Source: Solirhodobacter olei
GTDB lineage: Bacteria; Pseudomonadota; Alphaproteobacteria; Rhodobacterales; Rhodobacteraceae
Length of the DNA: 64,000 nucleotides
NCBI RefSeq assembly: GCF_004010155.1
Contig: NZ_RRYH01000023.1
Coordinates: 60,382-124,381, forward strand
Direction of reading: 5' to 3'
Part shown: positions 36,764-46,933 of the stretch, piece after piece
Position numbering within the stretch: position 1 is the first letter of the stretch
How the letters are laid out: each line of letters begins with the position of its first letter
Program-made: the position numbers and the translations under genes
The notes under the pieces: generated by a model
Database searches by the model: none
The model's input: the letters and a program-made list of their open reading frames with translations, nothing else
Told to the model about the DNA's origin: nothing

Positions 36764-38677
36764 TCAGGCCGCCTCCCTCAGCCCCCGCGCGCGGTTCCAG
36801 ACCGCGCAGAGGGCAGCGTATTTCCGCACCATCATCGCCACCGCCTCGGCATCGCTCAAGCTGCCCGCAAGCCAGCCCCGCGCCGCCTCGGCGAAGATGG
36901 TGCGGCCGACGGCGAAGCCCCTGACCAGGTCGTGCCGCGCCGCCAGTTCGAAGGACGCGGCAAGCTCCGCCTCCGCCGCGTCGAGGCCGAGCACCACGAC
37001 CCCACGGGTATGCGGATCGTTGCGGGTGATCGCTGCGCAGGCATTGGCCCAGGCGGCATCGGTGGTGAAGGGTTCCAGCTTCCACCAGTCGGGGTAGACA
37101 CCGATATCGTAGAAGCGCTGGATTACCTCGGCCGAGGTCGCGTCATCCACCGGCGCGACCTTGGAGGGGATCACCTCCAGCAGGAATTCCAGCCGGTTGC
37201 GGCGCGCCGCGGCGAAAAGCCGGGCGACGGTCGCCTCCTGCCCGGCCCGGGTCGCCGCGTCGTCGCCCGGATGGTAGAAGCAGAGCACCTTGACGACCTG
37301 CTCCAGCGGCCACTCGCCCAGGCCCCCGCAATCCGGCCCCAGCTCAGGTTCCAGCGTCAGCGGGCGCGAGCCCGGCCATTCCGCCGGCCGCCCGATCCAG
37401 AGGCCGGAGCCCGCCGCGCGGTAGAGCGCCTGCCGCCCCAGCCGCCCGTCGCAGAGAATGCCATGGCCCGGCCGGCCGTCCGCCACCTGCAGCGTGGCCT
37501 CCAGGCAGAGCGCCTTGAAGGCGCCGATACGGGCCGGGTCCGCCCCGGTTTCGGCCGCCATCTCCTCCAGCTGCATGCGGTGGTCGAAGGCGAAGACGCG
37601 CATCACCGGCCAGTCCCCGGCGCGGTTCGTCGCCCAATGCACCTGCTCCAGCTCGGCGTCCTTGCGAAGCGCCTTCTGCTTCACCCCGCGCTTCAGGAAG
37701 AACTGCAGTTCCTCCCAGGATGGGTAAGCAGGCGTGCAGCCGTGGCGCGAGACGGCGAAGGCGCCGCAGGCGTTGGCATAGGTCAGCGCCCTGGGCCAGC
37801 TCTCGCCATCAAGCCAGCCCTTCAGAAGGCCCGACATGAACCCGTCGCCCGCGCCCAGCACGTTGAAGACCTCGATCGGGAACCCCGGTCCCGCCTCGCC
37901 CTCGTCAAGACTGTCCGGGATCGCCCCGGTGAAGGCCGCCGCCCCCATCGGCCCGCGCTTGCAGACCAGCGTGGCCTTCGTCACCGCGCGCACGGCCCTA
38001 AGCGCCGCGATGGTGTCGGTAGAGCCGCCGGCGATGTGAAATTCCTCCTCCGTCCCCACGATCAGGTCGAAGAGGGCAAGCGTGCCCTGCAGCTTCTCCG
38101 TCACCTTGGCGCTTTCGATGAACCGCTCCTCGCCCGCGCCGTGCCCCGCCAGCCCCCAGAGGTTCGGCCGGTAGTCGATGTCGAGCGCCGTCTGCCCCCC
38201 GTGCCTGCGCGCAAGCCGCAGCGCCTTCAGCACCGCCGCCTCGGTCCGCGGATGGCTCAGATGCGTGCCCGTCGCCACAACGGCGCGGGCCTCGGCGATG
38301 AACCCCTCGTCGATGTCGTCTTCGCAAAGCGCCATGTCGGCGCAATTTTCACGGTAGAAGATCAGCGGAAACTGCGCCTCGTCGCGGATCCCCAGCAGGA
38401 CCAGCGCCGTCAGCCGCTCCGGATCGGTCCTCACCCCGCGCACGTCCACGCCCTCACGCGCCAGCTGCTCGCGGATGAACCGCCCCATGTGCTCGTCGCC
38501 CACACGGGTAATCAGCGCCGACCGCAGCCCCAGCCGCGCCGTGCCCGCCGCCATGTTGGTGGGCGATCCGCCCAGGTATTTCTCGAAAGACCCCATGTCC
38601 TCCAGCCGCCCGCCAACCTGCGCGCCATAAAGATCGACCGAGGACCGGCCGATGGTGATGACATCCAAGGGTTTCAT
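36764..38677 (-). CDS. iolC: Fused 5-dehydro-2-deoxygluconokinase with DUF2090 domain
   Basis: 637 residues, about twice the length of Bacillus IolC. The first ~325 residues are a PfkB sugar kinase: ITIGRSSVDLYGAQVGG at the start, and NVLGAGDGFMSGLLKGW with the catalytic aspartate of GAGD. It phosphorylates DKG. The remaining ~310 residues are the DUF2090 (IolC C-terminal) domain, a class I aldolase-like barrel found fused in many alphaproteobacteria. That domain may perform the next aldol step, which would reduce the need for a separate IolJ. Its promoter carries an IolR operator (38721-38738). Confidence 0.93.
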   Translation of the reverse strand: MKPLDVITIGRSSVDLYGAQVGGRLEDMGSFEKYLGGSPTNMAAGTARLGLRSALITRVGDEHMGRFIREQLAREGVDVRGVRTDPERLTALVLLGIRDEAQFPLIFYRENCADMALCEDDIDEGFIAEARAVVATGTHLSHPRTEAAVLKALRLARRHGGQTALDIDYRPNLWGLAGHGAGEERFIESAKVTEKLQGTLALFDLIVGTEEEFHIAGGSTDTIAALRAVRAVTKATLVCKRGPMGAAAFTGAIPDSLDEGEAGPGFPIEVFNVLGAGDGFMSGLLKGWLDGESWPRALTYANACGAFAVSRHGCTPAYPSWEELQFFLKRGVKQKALRKDAELEQVHWATNRAGDWPVMRVFAFDHRMQLEEMAAETGADPARIGAFKALCLEATLQVADGRPGHGILCDGRLGRQALYRAAGSGLWIGRPAEWPGSRPLTLEPELGPDCGGLGEWPLEQVVKVLCFYHPGDDAATRAGQEATVARLFAAARRNRLEFLLEVIPSKVAPVDDATSAEVIQRFYDIGVYPDWWKLEPFTTDAAWANACAAITRNDPHTRGVVVLGLDAAEAELAASFELAARHDLVRGFAVGRTIFAEAARGWLAGSLSDAEAVAMMVRKYAALCAVWNRARGLREAA

Positions 38678-38720
38678 GCAGCCTCCCGCAGTGGTCGAGA
38701 CTCACCAGAGATGGTGGTTT

Positions 38721-38738
38721 TTGGAATTTTTATTCCAA
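38721..38738. promoter_or_regulatory. IolR operator upstream of iolC
   Basis: TTGGAATTTTTATTCCAA is an 18-bp palindrome containing GGAA-N6-TTCC, the motif described for MurR/RpiR-type IolR in rhizobia. It lies about 44 bases before the iolC start. Confidence 0.8.
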
Positions 38739-38810
38739 TTTCGCCGGAAGCAAAAGCCCTTTTCAGCATTCCCGCCGACGCGGCAGCCCCCCGCGCTGCC
38801 GCGCCCCGGG

Positions 38811-39638
38811 TCAGCCGCGCCCCCGCGCCGCCCCCACGGCAACCGCCAGCGTGATCGCCAGCGCCAGCGTCGCGGAGAGCGAGCGGAAGGCGCCGAAGTC
38901 GACCTCGGGCACCGTCAGCACCGCGCTGCCGTGGCGGGCCAGCGGGCTGGTCAGCCGGTCGGTCACCGCGACGACGGAAAGCCCTCGGGCGCGCGCCTCC
39001 TGCGCCAGAGCGATCGTCTCCTCGCTATAGGGTGCGAAGGTGATCGCCAGAAGGGCGTCGCCCGGCCGCAGGGCATGGCGGTGCTCCAGCTTGCCGACCC
39101 CACCATGCAGCATCGCCGCGACGCCCATCTTTTCGAAGGCATAGGCAAGGTAGCTGGCCACCGGGAAGGCCCGCCGGTAGCCGATCAGATGCACCGTGTC
39201 GGCTTCCGTCAGTACCGCCAGCGCCGCGTCCAGAGCGGCGGCGTCCGCGGTCTTTGCGAGTCCCTCAAGCGACATCCGCCCGGCTTCGACGAATTCCGCC
39301 AGTAGCGCCGCCGGGCTGCCCGCGCCGCTGTCGCGCAGGTTCTTCAGCCGGGTGGAATAGTCGGGAAAGCCCGGCGCATAGGCCTCGCGAAAGAGCTTCT
39401 GCATCTCGGAGAAGCCGGAAAACCCCATGATCTGACAGAACCGCATCAGCGCCGAGGGCGGAACCCCCGCCCCCGCGGCCAGCTCCGCCACAGTCGAGAC
39501 GGCGATCCGGTCAGTGTGCGAGGCGATATATTCGGCGCATTGCCTGAGCCGCTTCGGCAGGGTGTGAGAGATCTCGCCCAGCCGCTCGCGGAACGCCTCG
39601 ACCGTGGCCGGGGGCCGCAAGACCTGCATTTCCGTCAT
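38811..39638 (-). CDS. iolR: MurR/RpiR-family regulator of inositol catabolism
   Basis: 275 residues. The N-terminal HTH_6 domain (about 20-90) includes VSTVAELAAGAGVPPSALMRFCQ, and the C-terminal SIS sugar-phosphate-binding domain runs from about 125 to 260, with HLIGYRRAF and GDALLAITFAPYSEETI. It probably represses iolCB and itself until an inositol-derived phosphorylated intermediate binds. Support is its position directly before iolC and the two GGAA-N6-TTCC operators, one before each gene. The start follows GGAGAGAG. Confidence 0.88.
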   Translation of the reverse strand: MTEMQVLRPPATVEAFRERLGEISHTLPKRLRQCAEYIASHTDRIAVSTVAELAAGAGVPPSALMRFCQIMGFSGFSEMQKLFREAYAPGFPDYSTRLKNLRDSGAGSPAALLAEFVEAGRMSLEGLAKTADAAALDAALAVLTEADTVHLIGYRRAFPVASYLAYAFEKMGVAAMLHGGVGKLEHRHALRPGDALLAITFAPYSEETIALAQEARARGLSVVAVTDRLTSPLARHGSAVLTVPEVDFGAFRSLSATLALAITLAVAVGAARGRG

Positions 39639-39682
39639 CCGCTCTCTCCTGGCAGGCGCACATGATCGTCGCTAGCATGTGT

Positions 39683-39696
39683 GGAACAAAAATTCC
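39683..39696. promoter_or_regulatory. IolR operator upstream of iolR
   Basis: GGAACAAAAATTCC fits GGAA-N6-TTCC, the second such site in this cluster, 45 bases before the iolR start. It indicates autoregulation. Confidence 0.75.
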
Positions 39697-39785
39697 AGCG
39701 CCGGACCGGGCGCTGCGTTAACCTGGCACTCATCAATGCTGCCATTTCCCTGATCCGCCGAACGCGCCTCTCCACTGCCCCGCTT

Positions 39786-39835
39786 GCGGTGTCTTACGGT
39801 GCCAAAGCGGTGCGAATACGGTGCGATTACGGTAT
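39786..39835 (-). repeat. 11-bp-phased GCACCGT array upstream of iolR
   Basis: On the minus strand the units ATACCGT, GCACCGT, GCACCGC, GCACCGT (39829-39835, 39818-39824, 39807-39813, 39796-39802) are spaced exactly 11 bp, with a fifth (ACACCGC) at 10 bp. The spacers are AATC, ATTC, TTTG and AAG. A matching array lies upstream of trpC. The one-face-of-helix phasing suggests cooperative binding of a regulator, perhaps of the OmpR/PhoB type. The protein is unknown. Confidence 0.75.
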
Positions 39836-39898
39836 CCACCGAACGCTGCCTTCAGCGCCGCGCGACACCCCGCCCGCAAGCCCGCCGGACCGGCCCGC

Positions 39899-40419
39899 TC
39901 AGACCGGCTTCAGCCCCTCGCGGAAGCGCCGCATATTGGCCTGGTAATGCTTGGCCGAGAGCACCAGCTGCGCCCGCGCCTCGGCGTCGAGCACCCGCGC
40001 AACCCGTCCCGGCGCCCCGATGACGAGGCTGTGGTCCGGGATCTCCTTGCCCTCGGGGATCAGCGCGCAGGCCCCGATCAGGCAGCCCCGCCCGATCACC
40101 GCACCGTTGAGCACGGTCGCCCCCATCCCGATCAGGCTGCCCTCGCCGATGGTGCAGCCATGCAGCATCGCGCGGTGGCCGATCGTGCAGTTCGGCCCGA
40201 TCGTCAGCGGATAGCCCATGTCGGTGTGCAGAACCGAGTTTTCCTGGATGTTGGACCCCATGCCGACGCGGATCTCCTCGTTATCCCCGCGCAGGGTCGC
40301 CCCGAACCAGATGGAGGTCGCGGCCTCCAGCACCACGTTCCCGATCAGATTGGCATCCGGGGCAACCCAGTAGTCGCCGTCTTCGGGGAACACCGGCGCC
40401 ACGCCTTCCAGAGCATAGA

Positions 40420-40423
<4 letters not shown>
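39899..40423 (-). CDS. Gamma-class carbonic anhydrase family protein (PaaY/YrdA-like)
   Basis: 174 residues of left-handed beta-helix hexapeptide repeats, such as [43 protein letters not shown] and [15 protein letters not shown]. The zinc-ligand histidines are placed as in Cam-type enzymes (H in [18 protein letters not shown]). Family members are carbonic anhydrases or thioesterases; activity cannot be decided by eye. Its ATG overlaps the gmk stop as ATGA, making it third in yicC-gmk-this gene. Confidence 0.88.
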
Positions 40424-41064
<641 letters not shown>

Positions 41065-41068
41065 GGTT

Positions 41069-41959
41069 CTACTCCACGTTCTGCACCTGCTCGCGCATCT
41101 GATCGATGGTCACCTTGAGGTCAAGCCCGAGGCGCGTCAACGCCGCCGATTGCGCCTTGGAACACAGCGTGTTGGCCTCGCGGTTGAACTCCTGCATCAG
41201 GAAGTCGAGCTTGCGGCCGACGGGCCCCTCCTCCGCCAGCAGGGCGCGGGCGGCGACCACGTGGGCGTCGAGCCGGTCAAGCTCCTCCGTTACGTCCTGC
41301 TTCACGGCAAGCAGCGCCAGCTCCTGCGCCACCCGGGCCTCGTCGATCCCCTCGGCGTTTTCCAGCAGCCGCGCCAGCGCCTCGCGCAGGGCGGTTGCCG
41401 CCTGGTCGCGGCGCGCCTCCGCAAGGCCCCGCGCCTCCTGCGCCAGCGCCGCGATCCGGTCGACCTGCCCGGCCAGGATGGCCCCGAGAGCGACCCCCTC
41501 CGCCGCCCGCGCGGCACCGAACGCCTCAAGCAGGCTTTCGAAGTCATCCTTCAGCGCGGCCAGCAGCGGCGCGCTGTCGGTCTCCGGCTCTCCCGCGGCC
41601 AGGACACCGCGCTGCGCCAGCACGTCCGCGGCAGAGGCCGGGGCCAGCTCCATCCCCACCGCCTGAGCCGCAAGGTCGACCTCGCCCAGTGCGGCGAGCG
41701 CGGCCGAAAGCATCGCCGGATCGACGCGGAGCGCCGCCGCACCCGCCTCGCGGTTGAGCCGCAGCGAGAGGCTGAGGCTCCCCCGCGCGACCCGCCGCCC
41801 GAGCGCGGCGCGCAGCGCCTGCTCCAGCCCCTCGACGCCCTCCGGCAGCCGCAGCCGCAGGTCCAGCCCCTTGCCGTTGACGCTTCTGAGATCCCAGGCC
41901 CAGGACGCCCCCGCCCCCTCGCCCCGCCCGGCGGCAAACCCCGTCATCGACACGACCAT
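41069..41959 (-). CDS. YicC family endoribonuclease-like protein
   Basis: 296 residues. The N-terminus [11 protein letters not shown] and the C-terminal DUF1732 signature [22 protein letters not shown] are diagnostic of YicC. E. coli YicC has been reported to act on RNA, promoting decay of the RyhB small RNA, so a ribonuclease role is plausible. The start is placed at MVVSMTGF; upstream codons in the open frame are not conserved. First in the yicC-gmk operon. Confidence 0.9.
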   Translation of the reverse strand: MVVSMTGFAAGRGEGAGASWAWDLRSVNGKGLDLRLRLPEGVEGLEQALRAALGRRVARGSLSLSLRLNREAGAAALRVDPAMLSAALAALGEVDLAAQAVGMELAPASAADVLAQRGVLAAGEPETDSAPLLAALKDDFESLLEAFGAARAAEGVALGAILAGQVDRIAALAQEARGLAEARRDQAATALREALARLLENAEGIDEARVAQELALLAVKQDVTEELDRLDAHVVAARALLAEEGPVGRKLDFLMQEFNREANTLCSKAQSAALTRLGLDLKVTIDQMREQVQNVE

Positions 41960-42077
41960 CGGCACCCTGCCTTTCGCACCTGCACGCAAGGCCTTGCCGT
42001 GCGTAGAAAATCTTGGACCGTCCGGCTTCTGCCCGGCGCACGTTCCCATCGCCACAGGTGGGCAGGCGCGCGAAGCA

Positions 42078-42163
42078 TTAACCAATTCTTCACTTTCTCG
42101 CCCAACCGGAGGTCGGCGGGTGTATCTTAACCCTTGGGTAAGGATTGCCGTTTTAGGGTTAAC
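42078..42163. promoter_or_regulatory. Cluster of TTAACC motifs upstream of the PAS gene
   Basis: TTAACCA (42078-42084), TTAACCC (42127-42133, inside TTAACCCTTGGGTAA) and an inverted TTAACCC (42156-42162) fall within 86 bases. TTAACC is half of the CtrA recognition sequence of alphaproteobacteria. None of the three is a perfect TTAA-N7-TTAA, so CtrA control is only suggested. Confidence 0.35.
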
Positions 42164-42216
42164 AGAACGTTTTCCGTCCGGCAATCGAACCCGCCTCTCA
42201 AGGCTCGGGGAAGATC

Positions 42217-42879
42217 ATGGAACGGGACCACCACCAGGCCGGCGAAGTCGTCGCCCTATCGGAGTATCGCACGCTGCCGGACCTGCCGGAAATCGCCATC
42301 GTCCGCGACTATTGGGACCGTCTGCGCGGCCCGCGGCTGGCGCCGTCGCGGGGCGAAGTCGATCCCCGCGGCATCGCATCCGCCCTGCCCTATGCCTTCA
42401 TCCTGGACCGGATCGCGCCGGGTCATGCCCGCTTCCGGCTGGCCGGGATGCATGTCTGCGACCTGCTCGGCATGGAGGTGCGGGGTATGCCGCTGGCCGC
42501 GCTGTTCCAGTTGCCGGCGCGCGAGGCGGTGACCGCGGCGCTGACCGACGTGCTCAACGGGCCGCATGACCTGCAGCTCTCGCTGCGGGCAGAGCGTGGC
42601 ATGGGCCGACCGGCGCTGGAGGGGCAGATGCTGCTGTTGCCGCTGACCGACCATCAGGGTGCGCTGACGCGGCTGTTCGGCTGCCTGGTTACAAGCGGCA
42701 CGATCGGCTACCCGCCCCGCCGCTTCACCGTGAACGGCACCCAGCGGCGCGCACTGCGCGGCGTTTCCCCCGGAGCGTTTGACACCGCCGCCACCCGCAC
42801 TGCCCGTGCCGGCTTCGACGAGGCCCCCGCCCCGTTCCGCGCCCGCCCCGCCCTGCGGCTGGTCGACCCGGACGAATAA
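42217..42879 (+). CDS. PAS-domain protein (PAS_5 family)
   Basis: 220 residues. The PAS_5 core spans about residues 25-165: IVRDYWDRLRGPRLAPSRGEVDP at its start, YAFILDRIAPGHARFRLAGMHVCDLLGMEVRGM in the middle, and LFGCLVTSG near its end. A basic, low-complexity ~50-residue C-terminus follows. There is no output domain, so it probably works through protein-protein contact. Such stand-alone PAS_5 proteins are common in Rhodobacterales and have no settled function. Confidence 0.8.
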   Translation: MERDHHQAGEVVALSEYRTLPDLPEIAIVRDYWDRLRGPRLAPSRGEVDPRGIASALPYAFILDRIAPGHARFRLAGMHVCDLLGMEVRGMPLAALFQLPAREAVTAALTDVLNGPHDLQLSLRAERGMGRPALEGQMLLLPLTDHQGALTRLFGCLVTSGTIGYPPRRFTVNGTQRRALRGVSPGAFDTAATRTARAGFDEAPAPFRARPALRLVDPDE

Positions 42880-42900
42880 GGCCGCCCTGCAGGGCGGCCT
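42879..42900. terminator. Palindromic hairpin between convergent genes
   Basis: AGGCCGCCC-TGCA-GGGCGGCCT is a perfect stem-loop starting at the PAS gene's stop codon and lying 26 bases beyond the aroG stop. No U-run, so a possible bidirectional terminator. Confidence 0.6.
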
Positions 42901-42925
42901 GGAAGTGCTGTCTTCGAGACCCGGC

Positions 42926-44296
42926 TCAGAGCGCGGCGGAACGCTGGATCTCGCGCCGGTTCGAAAGCTCCTCGGCCACCAAAAAGGCGAGCTCCAGCGA
43001 CTGGCTGGCGTTGAGCCGTGGGTCGCAGGCGGTGTGGTAGCGGTCGGAAAGGTCCTCGTCCGTCACCGCGCGCACGCCGCCGGTGCATTCGGTGACGTCC
43101 CTGCCGGTCATCTCGAAATGCACGCCGCCGGGGATCGTGCCCTCGGCATTGTGGATGTCGAAGAACTCGCGGACCTCGCGCAGAACGGACTCGAACGGCC
43201 GGGTCTTGTAGCCCGAGGCGGACTTGATCGTGTTGCCGTGCATCGCGTCGCAGGTCCAGACTACCCGGGCGCCCTCTTCCTCGACCGCGCGGATCAGCTT
43301 CGGCAGGTGATCGCCCACCTTGCCCGCGCCGAAACGCGCGATCAGGGTCAGCCGGCCGGCCTCGTTCTCCGGGTTCAGCCGTTCGATCAGGGTCTTGAGG
43401 TCGCTGACCGAAAGCGAGGGTCCGCATTTCAACCCGATGGGGTTCTGCACGCCGCGGCAGAATTCCACATGCGCGCCGTCCGGCTGTCGCGTGCGGTCGC
43501 CGATCCAGATCATGTGACCGGAGCCCGCCACCGGCAGGCCTGTCGTCGAGTCGATCCGGCAGAGGGCCTCCTCGTATTCGAGAAGCAGCGCCTCGTGGCT
43601 GGTGTAATAGTCGACCGTGCCGAGGTCATGCGCGGTCGAGGCGTTGACGCCGGCCGCGTTCATGAAGTCGAGCGCGTCCGAGATCCGGCTGGAAAGCGCG
43701 CGGTAGCGTTCCGCCTTGTCATCCTCGGCAAAGCCCAGCGTCCAGGAATGCACGCGGTGGATATCAGCGAAACCGCCAGTGGAGAAGGCGCGCAGGAGGT
43801 TCAGCGTGGCGGCGGCCTGGGTATAGGCCTGCAGCATCCGCGCCGGGTCCGGCACCCGCGCATCGGCGGTGAAGTCGAAACCGTTGATAATGTCGCCGCG
43901 GTAGGAGGGCAGCTCCACCCCGCCCAGGGTCTCCGTCGGGGCAGAGCGGGGCTTGGCGAATTGCCCGGCCATCCGGCCGATCTTCACCACCGGCACCTTG
44001 GCGCCATAGGTCAGCACCACGGCCATCTGCAGCATTACCCGGAAGGTGTCGCGGATGTTATCGGCGGAGAACTCGGCAAAGCTCTCGGCGCAGTCGCCGC
44101 CCTGAAGCAGGAAGGCGCGCCCCTCCGCCACCTGGCCAAGCGCCTTCTTCAGGCGCCGCGCCTCGCCGGCGAAGACCAGCGGCGGGTATTTCGCCAGCCG
44201 CGACTCGACCTCGGCCAAGGCGGCAGGATCCGGGTAGTCGGGCATCTGCACCCGGGGCTTCGCGCGCCAGTCGGATTTGGTCCAGCCCTTGGTCAT
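42926..44296 (-). CDS. aroG: 3-deoxy-7-phosphoheptulonate synthase, class II
   Basis: 456 residues. It condenses phosphoenolpyruvate and erythrose-4-phosphate, the first shikimate-pathway step. The class II (plant/Mycobacterium-type) landmarks are [39 protein letters not shown] and [11 protein letters not shown], which together supply the metal and PEP ligands. The start [10 protein letters not shown] follows CCGGAG by 7 bases; the frame's upstream extension is not conserved. It stands alone, 163 bases from the divergent GlxA-type regulator. Confidence 0.96.
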   Translation of the reverse strand: MTKGWTKSDWRAKPRVQMPDYPDPAALAEVESRLAKYPPLVFAGEARRLKKALGQVAEGRAFLLQGGDCAESFAEFSADNIRDTFRVMLQMAVVLTYGAKVPVVKIGRMAGQFAKPRSAPTETLGGVELPSYRGDIINGFDFTADARVPDPARMLQAYTQAAATLNLLRAFSTGGFADIHRVHSWTLGFAEDDKAERYRALSSRISDALDFMNAAGVNASTAHDLGTVDYYTSHEALLLEYEEALCRIDSTTGLPVAGSGHMIWIGDRTRQPDGAHVEFCRGVQNPIGLKCGPSLSVSDLKTLIERLNPENEAGRLTLIARFGAGKVGDHLPKLIRAVEEEGARVVWTCDAMHGNTIKSASGYKTRPFESVLREVREFFDIHNAEGTIPGGVHFEMTGRDVTECTGGVRAVTDEDLSDRYHTACDPRLNASQSLELAFLVAEELSNRREIQRSAAL

Positions 44297-44459
44297 ATCA
44301 CACTCCGGAACACGGGGACGTTGCAGGTTTGGCGCGTTATAGGGAACACCCCCCTCCACCGCAACTGCCGCGGCCAGGTCGGATTCCGATTCGCGCCCCC
44401 TTGTCGTAGCCGGTCGTTGGTGTATCGGTGTCACGGAAACGACGCCAATAGGTCGCTCC

Positions 44460-45464
44460 ATGCTTGAGTCTAACCGCAGATCGAACCCAGGCGCTCAAAG
44501 CCGCCCTGCGAAGCGATTCATCTTCGTGCTGCTGGACCGCTTCACCATGCTGTCCTTTGCCGGCGCGGTGGAACCCCTGCGCATTGCCAACCGCATCGCC
44601 GGCCGGGACGTTTACCACTGGAAACTGGTCGGGGAAGGCGGCGACTTCGCCACCTGCTCCAACGGCACTTCGTTCAAGCTCGACAGCGGGCTGGAGGAGC
44701 TTGACCGCGACGATATCGTGTTGGTCTGCGGCGGGATCGACGTGCAGAAGGCGACCACGAAGCCGATCGTCTCCTGGCTCCGGCGCGAGGCGCGCCGCGG
44801 CGTGGTGATGGGCGGGCTCTGCACCGCCTCCTACGCGCTGGCCAAGGCCGGGCTGCTCGACGGCAAGAAGGCCACCATCCACTGGGAGAATCAGGATGGG
44901 TTCCTGGAGGAATTCGAGGATGTGAAGCTCACCAAGTCGGTCTTCGTGATCGACGGCAACCGGATGTCGACGGCCGGCGGCACCTCCTCCATCGACCTGA
45001 TGCTGAAGCTGATCGCCGACGATCATGGCGAGGACCTGGCCAACACCGTGGCCGACCAGCTGATCTATTCCACCATCCGCACCGACCAGGACACCCAGCG
45101 CCTGTCGATCCCGACCCGGATCGGCGTGCGCCACCCGAAGCTCTCGCAGGTCATCCAGATGATGGAGGCCGCGATCGAGGAGCCGATCAGCCCGGCCGAC
45201 CTTGCCGACGAGGTCGGCATGTCGACACGGCAGCTGGAGCGCCTGTTCCGTCGCTACCTGAACCGCAGCCCGAAGCGTTACTACATGGAATTACGCCTGC
45301 AAAAGGCGCGAAACCTGTTGATGCAGACCGACATGAGCGTGATCAACGTCGCGCTGGCATGCGGCTTCGCGAGCCCGTCGCATTTCTCGAAATGTTACCG
45401 GGCGCATTACAACACCACGCCCTACCGTGAGCGTGGCACCCAGGCCGCGCGGCTGTCGATCTGA
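44460..45464 (+). CDS. GlxA-family transcriptional regulator (DJ-1/PfpI plus AraC)
   Basis: 334 residues. An N-terminal DJ-1/PfpI-like domain (about 20-190) keeps a nucleophile-elbow cysteine in [14 protein letters not shown]. The C-terminal AraC domain has [24 protein letters not shown] and [22 protein letters not shown]. This architecture includes GbdR and CdhR, activators of glycine-betaine and carnitine catabolism. A LivK-type importer and a dimethylglycine-dehydrogenase-like flavoprotein lie downstream on the same strand, so control of quaternary-amine use is an attractive but untested idea. Confidence 0.88.
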   Translation: MLESNRRSNPGAQSRPAKRFIFVLLDRFTMLSFAGAVEPLRIANRIAGRDVYHWKLVGEGGDFATCSNGTSFKLDSGLEELDRDDIVLVCGGIDVQKATTKPIVSWLRREARRGVVMGGLCTASYALAKAGLLDGKKATIHWENQDGFLEEFEDVKLTKSVFVIDGNRMSTAGGTSSIDLMLKLIADDHGEDLANTVADQLIYSTIRTDQDTQRLSIPTRIGVRHPKLSQVIQMMEAAIEEPISPADLADEVGMSTRQLERLFRRYLNRSPKRYYMELRLQKARNLLMQTDMSVINVALACGFASPSHFSKCYRAHYNTTPYRERGTQAARLSI

Positions 45465-45570
45465 CCCCGCCATTGCCCGCAACCCGGCGGGACCGGAGCC
45501 CCCCCGGAAGCCGGTCCGGAGGGCCGCCCGGCGCAGCCGTCAGCCTGCCCGCCACCCTACCCGTCAACGT

Positions 45571-45599
45571 GCCCGGCGCGACATGCCGGGCGTCGTTTT
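45571..45599 (+). terminator. Terminator after the GlxA-type gene
   Basis: GCCCGGC-GCGACAT-GCCGGGC is followed by GTCGTTTTA, an intrinsic terminator separating the regulator from the ABC importer operon. Confidence 0.65.
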
Positions 45600-45724
45600 A
45601 GGGCCACGACCGATCACGGCGGCGTTACAAATCAGGGCCCTGGAAGGCACTTTGAATGACTTCCCTTTTATTCCGCATCCTTCTACGGTAACCGGCGGAC
45701 CTCGATCCAACACGGGAGTGTAAA

Positions 45725-46912
45725 ATGAAAAAACTGCTTCTGGCTTCGGCCGCCGTGTCCTTGATGGCCGGCGCGGCCAACGCCAAGGACATCAAGATCG
45801 GTATTCTTCTCGGCTTCACCGGCCCGCTGGAATCCGTCACGCCGATGATGGCCAAATCGGCCGAAATGGCGATCAAGGAAGTCAGCGATTCGCACGCGCT
45901 GCTTGGTGGCGATACCGTCACGGCCGTGCGCGGCGACGACACCTGCACCGACGCCGCGGCCGCGACCGCCGCGGCCCAGCGTCTCGTCACCTCCGATCAC
46001 GTCGCGGCGATCATGGGTGCGGACTGCTCCGGCGTGACCGGCGCCGTGCTGCAATCGGTGGCGCGCCCGAACGGCATCGTGATGATCTCGCCCTCCGCGA
46101 CCTCGCCGGCGCTGTCGACCGCCCCGGATGACGGCCTGTTCTTCCGCACCGCCCCGTCCGATGCCCGCCAGGGCACCGTGATGGCCGATGCGATCATGAA
46201 GAAGGGCATCAAGACCGTCGCGCTGACCTATACCAACAACGACTACGGCAAGGGTCTGGCCGATGCCTTCAAGGCCGCGTTCGAAAAGGCCGGCGGCAAG
46301 GTCACCATCTCGGTCCCGCACGAAGACAACAAGGCGGACTACTCGTCTGAAGTCGGCACGCTCGCTTCGGCCGGCGGTCAGCTTCTCGTCGTTGCCGGCT
46401 ACGTCGACAAGGGCGGCAAGGGCATCATCCAGGGTGCGCTCGACGCCGGTGCCTTCTCCAAGTTCTACCTGCCCGACGGCATGTATGGCGACAGCCTGCT
46501 GAAGGCGATCGGCAAGCCGATGGACGGCTCGTTCGGCGACGTGCCGGGCATCCAGAGCGCCGGCCACACCAAGTTCCTTGCCATGGCGAAGGCCGCCGGC
46601 TTCGACGGCACCTCCTCGTTCACTGGCGAGAGCTATGACGCCGCGGCCCTGATCCTGCTCTCCATGCAGGCCGCGAAGTCGGACAAGGCGGAAGTCTTCA
46701 AGAACGATGTCATGAAGGTCGCGAACGGCCCGGGCGAAACCATCCTTCCGGGTGAACTTGCCAAGGGTCTGAAGCTGCTCGCCGAAGGCAAGTCGATCAA
46801 CTACGAAGGCGCCACCGGCGTGAAGCTGATCGGGCCGGGCGAAGCCGCCGGTTCCTATCGGATCTACACGATCAAGAACGACAAGCAGGTCACCGACTAC
46901 TACGCTCAGTAA
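45725..46912 (+). CDS. Branched-chain-amino-acid-type ABC substrate-binding protein
   Basis: 395 residues. A Sec signal (MKKLLLASAAVSLMAGAANA) precedes a two-lobed Peripla_BP_6/LivJK fold beginning IKIGILLGFTGPLE. The ligand-contact loops are visible at SPSATSPALS and YTNNDYGKGLADAFKAAF. It delivers a solute to the LivHMGF permease and ATPases encoded next. Sequence alone does not say whether the ligand is Leu/Ile/Val, another amino acid, an amide or an amine. A hairpin follows the gene, likely giving it higher expression than the downstream subunits. Confidence 0.9.
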   Translation: MKKLLLASAAVSLMAGAANAKDIKIGILLGFTGPLESVTPMMAKSAEMAIKEVSDSHALLGGDTVTAVRGDDTCTDAAAATAAAQRLVTSDHVAAIMGADCSGVTGAVLQSVARPNGIVMISPSATSPALSTAPDDGLFFRTAPSDARQGTVMADAIMKKGIKTVALTYTNNDYGKGLADAFKAAFEKAGGKVTISVPHEDNKADYSSEVGTLASAGGQLLVVAGYVDKGGKGIIQGALDAGAFSKFYLPDGMYGDSLLKAIGKPMDGSFGDVPGIQSAGHTKFLAMAKAAGFDGTSSFTGESYDAAALILLSMQAAKSDKAEVFKNDVMKVANGPGETILPGELAKGLKLLAEGKSINYEGATGVKLIGPGEAAGSYRIYTIKNDKQVTDYYAQ

Positions 46913-46933
46913 GCGTCGGCGCGTGAAGACAAG

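Noticed and set aside
39786..39835. The 11-bp array considered as a CRISPR
   Set aside because: The units are only 7 bases with 3-4-base spacers; CRISPR repeats and spacers are several times longer, and no cas genes are present.
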